From Monarcha castaneiventris obscurior (Eukaryota; Chordata; Aves; Passeriformes; Monarchidae), in assembly GCA_026261815.1 (NCBI GenBank), contig JAMPIT010000856.1, positions 9,718,001 to 9,782,000 of the forward strand: a DNA stretch of 64,000 bases, given 5' to 3'. Positions within the stretch are counted from its first letter, which is position 1. The number at the start of each line of letters is the position of its first letter. The notes beneath the pieces were generated by a model that saw only the letters and a list, made by a program, of their open reading frames with translations, was not told the origin of the DNA and ran no database searches. The translations under genes and the position numbers were made by a program. Shown here in pieces: positions 62,601 through 64,000 of the stretch.

Positions 62601-62730
62601 GGAGCGGGACTCTGCAGTCTGACGCAGTGATGTCATTCATGGCCAACTGCCTTGAGGTCATCATGTGCCACATGTTTATGGGAGAATCTCTTACCGTTTG
62701 CAAAAATCTCCAGCAGTCCATTGTCCGGAG
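56632..62730 (+). CDS. FBXL18: FBXL18, F-box/LRR protein 18 (exons 1-4, 3' end missing)
   Basis: Exons 56632-56649, 57304-57504, 58369-59909 and 62512-62730 join in phase for 1979 bases, 659 complete codons. FBXL18 is a substrate receptor of SCF (SKP1-CUL1-F-box) ubiquitin ligases; mammalian FBXL18 has been reported to act on FBXL7. The F-box lies at about residues 22-66 (LMEFSDEILLHILSYVPCTD to LCLDKSL), followed by leucine-rich repeats such as LVKLNLSGCHVTSLRLSKML, SLTSLNLSGCVHCL and LRTLSLANLGMM. No stop is reached, so the C-terminal exon is beyond the window. The N-terminus (MSRCGE then acidic EEVVSEESEEES) differs from the human one that I remember. Confidence 0.93.
56650..57303 (+). other. 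FBXL18: FBXL18 intron 1
   Basis: A 654-base intron with a CpG-rich start. A TA-rich run near 57009-57053 (ATATATATAGCCGTATATATA type) is the only low-complexity feature. Confidence 0.8.
57304..57504 (+). CDS. FBXL18: FBXL18 coding exon 2 (F-box)
   Basis: The acceptor is TTTCCTCCAG and the donor GTAGGG. The 201 bases encode EVVSEESEEESNGVNLMEFS, DEILLHILSYVPCTDLVLNV, RRTCRKLATLCLDKSLTHTV and LLQKDYK. The F-box that binds SKP1 is complete. An internal ATG at 57352 is a possible alternative start right at the F-box. Confidence 0.93.
57505..58368 (+). other. FBXL18: FBXL18 intron 2
   Basis: An 864-base AT-rich intron in phase 0. No repeat or RNA gene is recognised. Confidence 0.85.
58369..59909 (+). 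CDS. FBXL18: FBXL18 coding exon 3 (main leucine-rich repeat exon)
   Basis: The acceptor is TTTGGGTGCAG and the donor GTGAGG (59910). The 1541 bases begin VNKDKVKQLMRDIGKEIYQL and run to HCKCLRDL. Diagnostic segments are NMAGCYWLPSS, TLYTPSYGVVPCCTSLEKLL, RLYLAVLSDRTPENLHAFLI, NPFYFSFSRCTLSGGHLIQ and SSAMPRNEPAIRNSLPPC. The open frame continues upstream to 58231, but that is intron read-through. Confidence 0.96.
59910..62511 (+). other. FBXL18: FBXL18 intron 3
   Basis: A 2.6-kb intron with short T runs near 60375 and 60619-60632. Nothing further is recognised. Confidence 0.85.
62512..62730 (+). CDS. FBXL18: FBXL18 coding exon 4
   Basis: The acceptor is TATTCCTGCAG and the donor GTGAGTGCG. 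Completing the split arginine codon, the 219 bases read LEQPYFCAGAQFFQALSHCS, SLQRLCIVSRSGTLQSDAVM, SFMANCLEVIMCHMFMGESL and TVCKNLQQSIVR. They match the late LRR region of FBXL18 and end in phase 2, so a further exon is required. Confidence 0.95.
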
Positions 62731-64000
62731 GTGAGTGCGGAAAGGGGTGGATGTGGGATTTCTGGAGCTTTTGAAGATTTATCTCCATTCCCTTGCTTGC
62801 CAAGGTTTATATGGCTTGGAGCTCTTGTTCCAAGGAGCTAATAGGTAGTGTGTAACTGTTTGGCACATAAGCTAGCCTCTTACTTTAATAAGAGTGAATC
62901 AGTGAAATATTCGAAGGTATTATATGAATTTTTGATTCCATTCCCACCCATGTTCTCTGCAGTTCTGCTGGCCGAGTTGAAGTTCTGGATGCAAAGCTCC
63001 ATCATAAATCAAATGACACTTTTTGTGTAAACAAAACATCTGCCGACATTTTAAGTACTGAGATATTTGACCTTGAAGCTTTCCTCCTTTCCCACAAGTG
63101 ACTAAGATAATTCTCTGTCCTCTAATCACTTGTAAATGTCACTTACTGATAATCCCCTGGCAGCGCAATTCAAAGCCTTTAAAGGGTTGTTGTGAAGGGC
63201 TTTTTTTTCGGAGGGTTCGTGAGGGGGGAGAATTGGTACAAACTGCCTTTGCACGTTTGGCAGTTCTTAAATGCATTTTGCTTGGCCCCTTGCAGCGTTC
63301 TGAGGCTCACGTGGTGGGAAACGTTTGTGTGTGAGCCGTGAACTGCATTTGAAAAGAGAGCTTTTAATTACGCTTGGCATTTGGAAATCTTCTAATAATG
63401 GCAGTCATCTTACAAAATATTTCCCATGCAGCAGACTTTCCATTATTATCTTTTTTTCTAGAAGGCTATTTCCCCGCCTTCAGTCTGTTTTCTTTGTCAC
63501 CTACTGTTGCTGTGCCCTGTTAAGCTCTAATAAAAATTTCAAATCACACGGCGTTATTAGTGCATCCTAAAGGGTGCTCCTCCCTCCCAGCCTTCCTCCA
63601 GCTTCAAACTGACTTATTTCACTTGGCTTGTTTCCGTGGATCAAATCCAGAGAAGGCTGTGACTATATTAGCTCCCTACCAAACTGCTTCTGGGATTGTT
63701 ACTGCCTCTGAAAGCCTCTGTGTCCTTCTGGGATAGGGATTGTTGGAAACAACTGAGTAAATTCCTTGTGATGCGACAAGGATTCTTTGAGTTTGTTTTA
63801 CACAGGACTTCATATCTGTAAAAACGTTTCTGGGTTGATTTCAGTTGTGCTTTTGGGATCCTTAGAAAGAACTAAAAATCCTCAGTTCCTGCTTTTTATT
63901 TTCCCTCCCTTCTGAAATGCCGTTGCAGCACCGCCCAAAATTTTAATGTCCACTTACTGAGCAGAAATACACCATTCTGCAGTCTTTTCTCCCTCTTTTT
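62731..64000 (+). other. FBXL18: FBXL18 intron 4 (partial)
   Basis: The final FBXL18 exon was looked for and not found, so this is read as intron to the window end. The AT-rich part at about 63340-63570 is non-repetitive and could be a conserved element. Confidence 0.65.

Noticed and set aside
63433..63560. Possible last FBXL18 exon after the TTTTTCTAG at about 63450
   Set aside because: The following sequence does not match the FBXL18 C-terminus as I know it, and the phase-2 continuation does not give familiar residues.

Overview
This is vertebrate nuclear DNA, almost certainly from a bird. Four protein-coding genes can be read exon by exon, all with GT-AG introns: the 3' end of RNF216 (+), complete FSCN1 (-), complete ACTB (+) and the 5' four exons of FBXL18 (+). 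As I remember it, the same neighbourhood and relative orientations occur on human chromosome 7p22, where it is inverted. Bird-like signs are CR1 LINE 3' fragments, a beta-actin promoter resembling the chicken one, a beta-actin 3'UTR that opens with a near-exact chicken-type zipcode, and compact spacing. The species cannot be named from sequence alone.

Layout. 1-7196 is RNF216 intron. Its last two coding exons are 7197-7266 and 7780-8099, followed by a 3'UTR of about 3.2 kb ending near 11270. About 1.4 kb then separates it from the tail-to-tail FSCN1 gene, whose 3'UTR is about 12680-14837. FSCN1 has five coding exons between 14838 and 23740 and a TATA-containing CpG-island promoter near 23.8 kb. 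About 22 kb (23.8-46.2 kb) holds no recognisable protein gene. It does hold tandem arrays, AT-rich islands that look like conserved non-coding elements, and an unusual CpG-rich block at 30.4-32.3 kb. ACTB follows (CCAAT, CArG and TATA at 46.23-46.30 kb; coding exons 47908-50565; poly(A) signal 51143). About 5 kb of spacer ends in two head-to-tail CR1 fragments that reach the TATA-less promoter of FBXL18 at 56.4 kb. FBXL18 exons 1-4 lie at 56632-62730, and the gene continues past the window end.

Biology. ACTB (cytoplasmic actin) and FSCN1 (actin-bundling protein of filopodia) are functional partners as well as neighbours. Both 3'UTRs here carry an 8-mer match to the miR-145 seed. RNF216 and FBXL18 are both ubiquitin-ligase components (an RBR E3 and an SCF F-box receptor). 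Linkage of the four is ancient synteny and not an operon.

I do not see a new biological system. The most unusual material is the 30.4-32.3 kb block: three unrelated tandem arrays back to back, the first repeating an E-box next to an inverted CCAAT box about ten times, together with a CCAAT/E-box stretch that could be an unannotated promoter.
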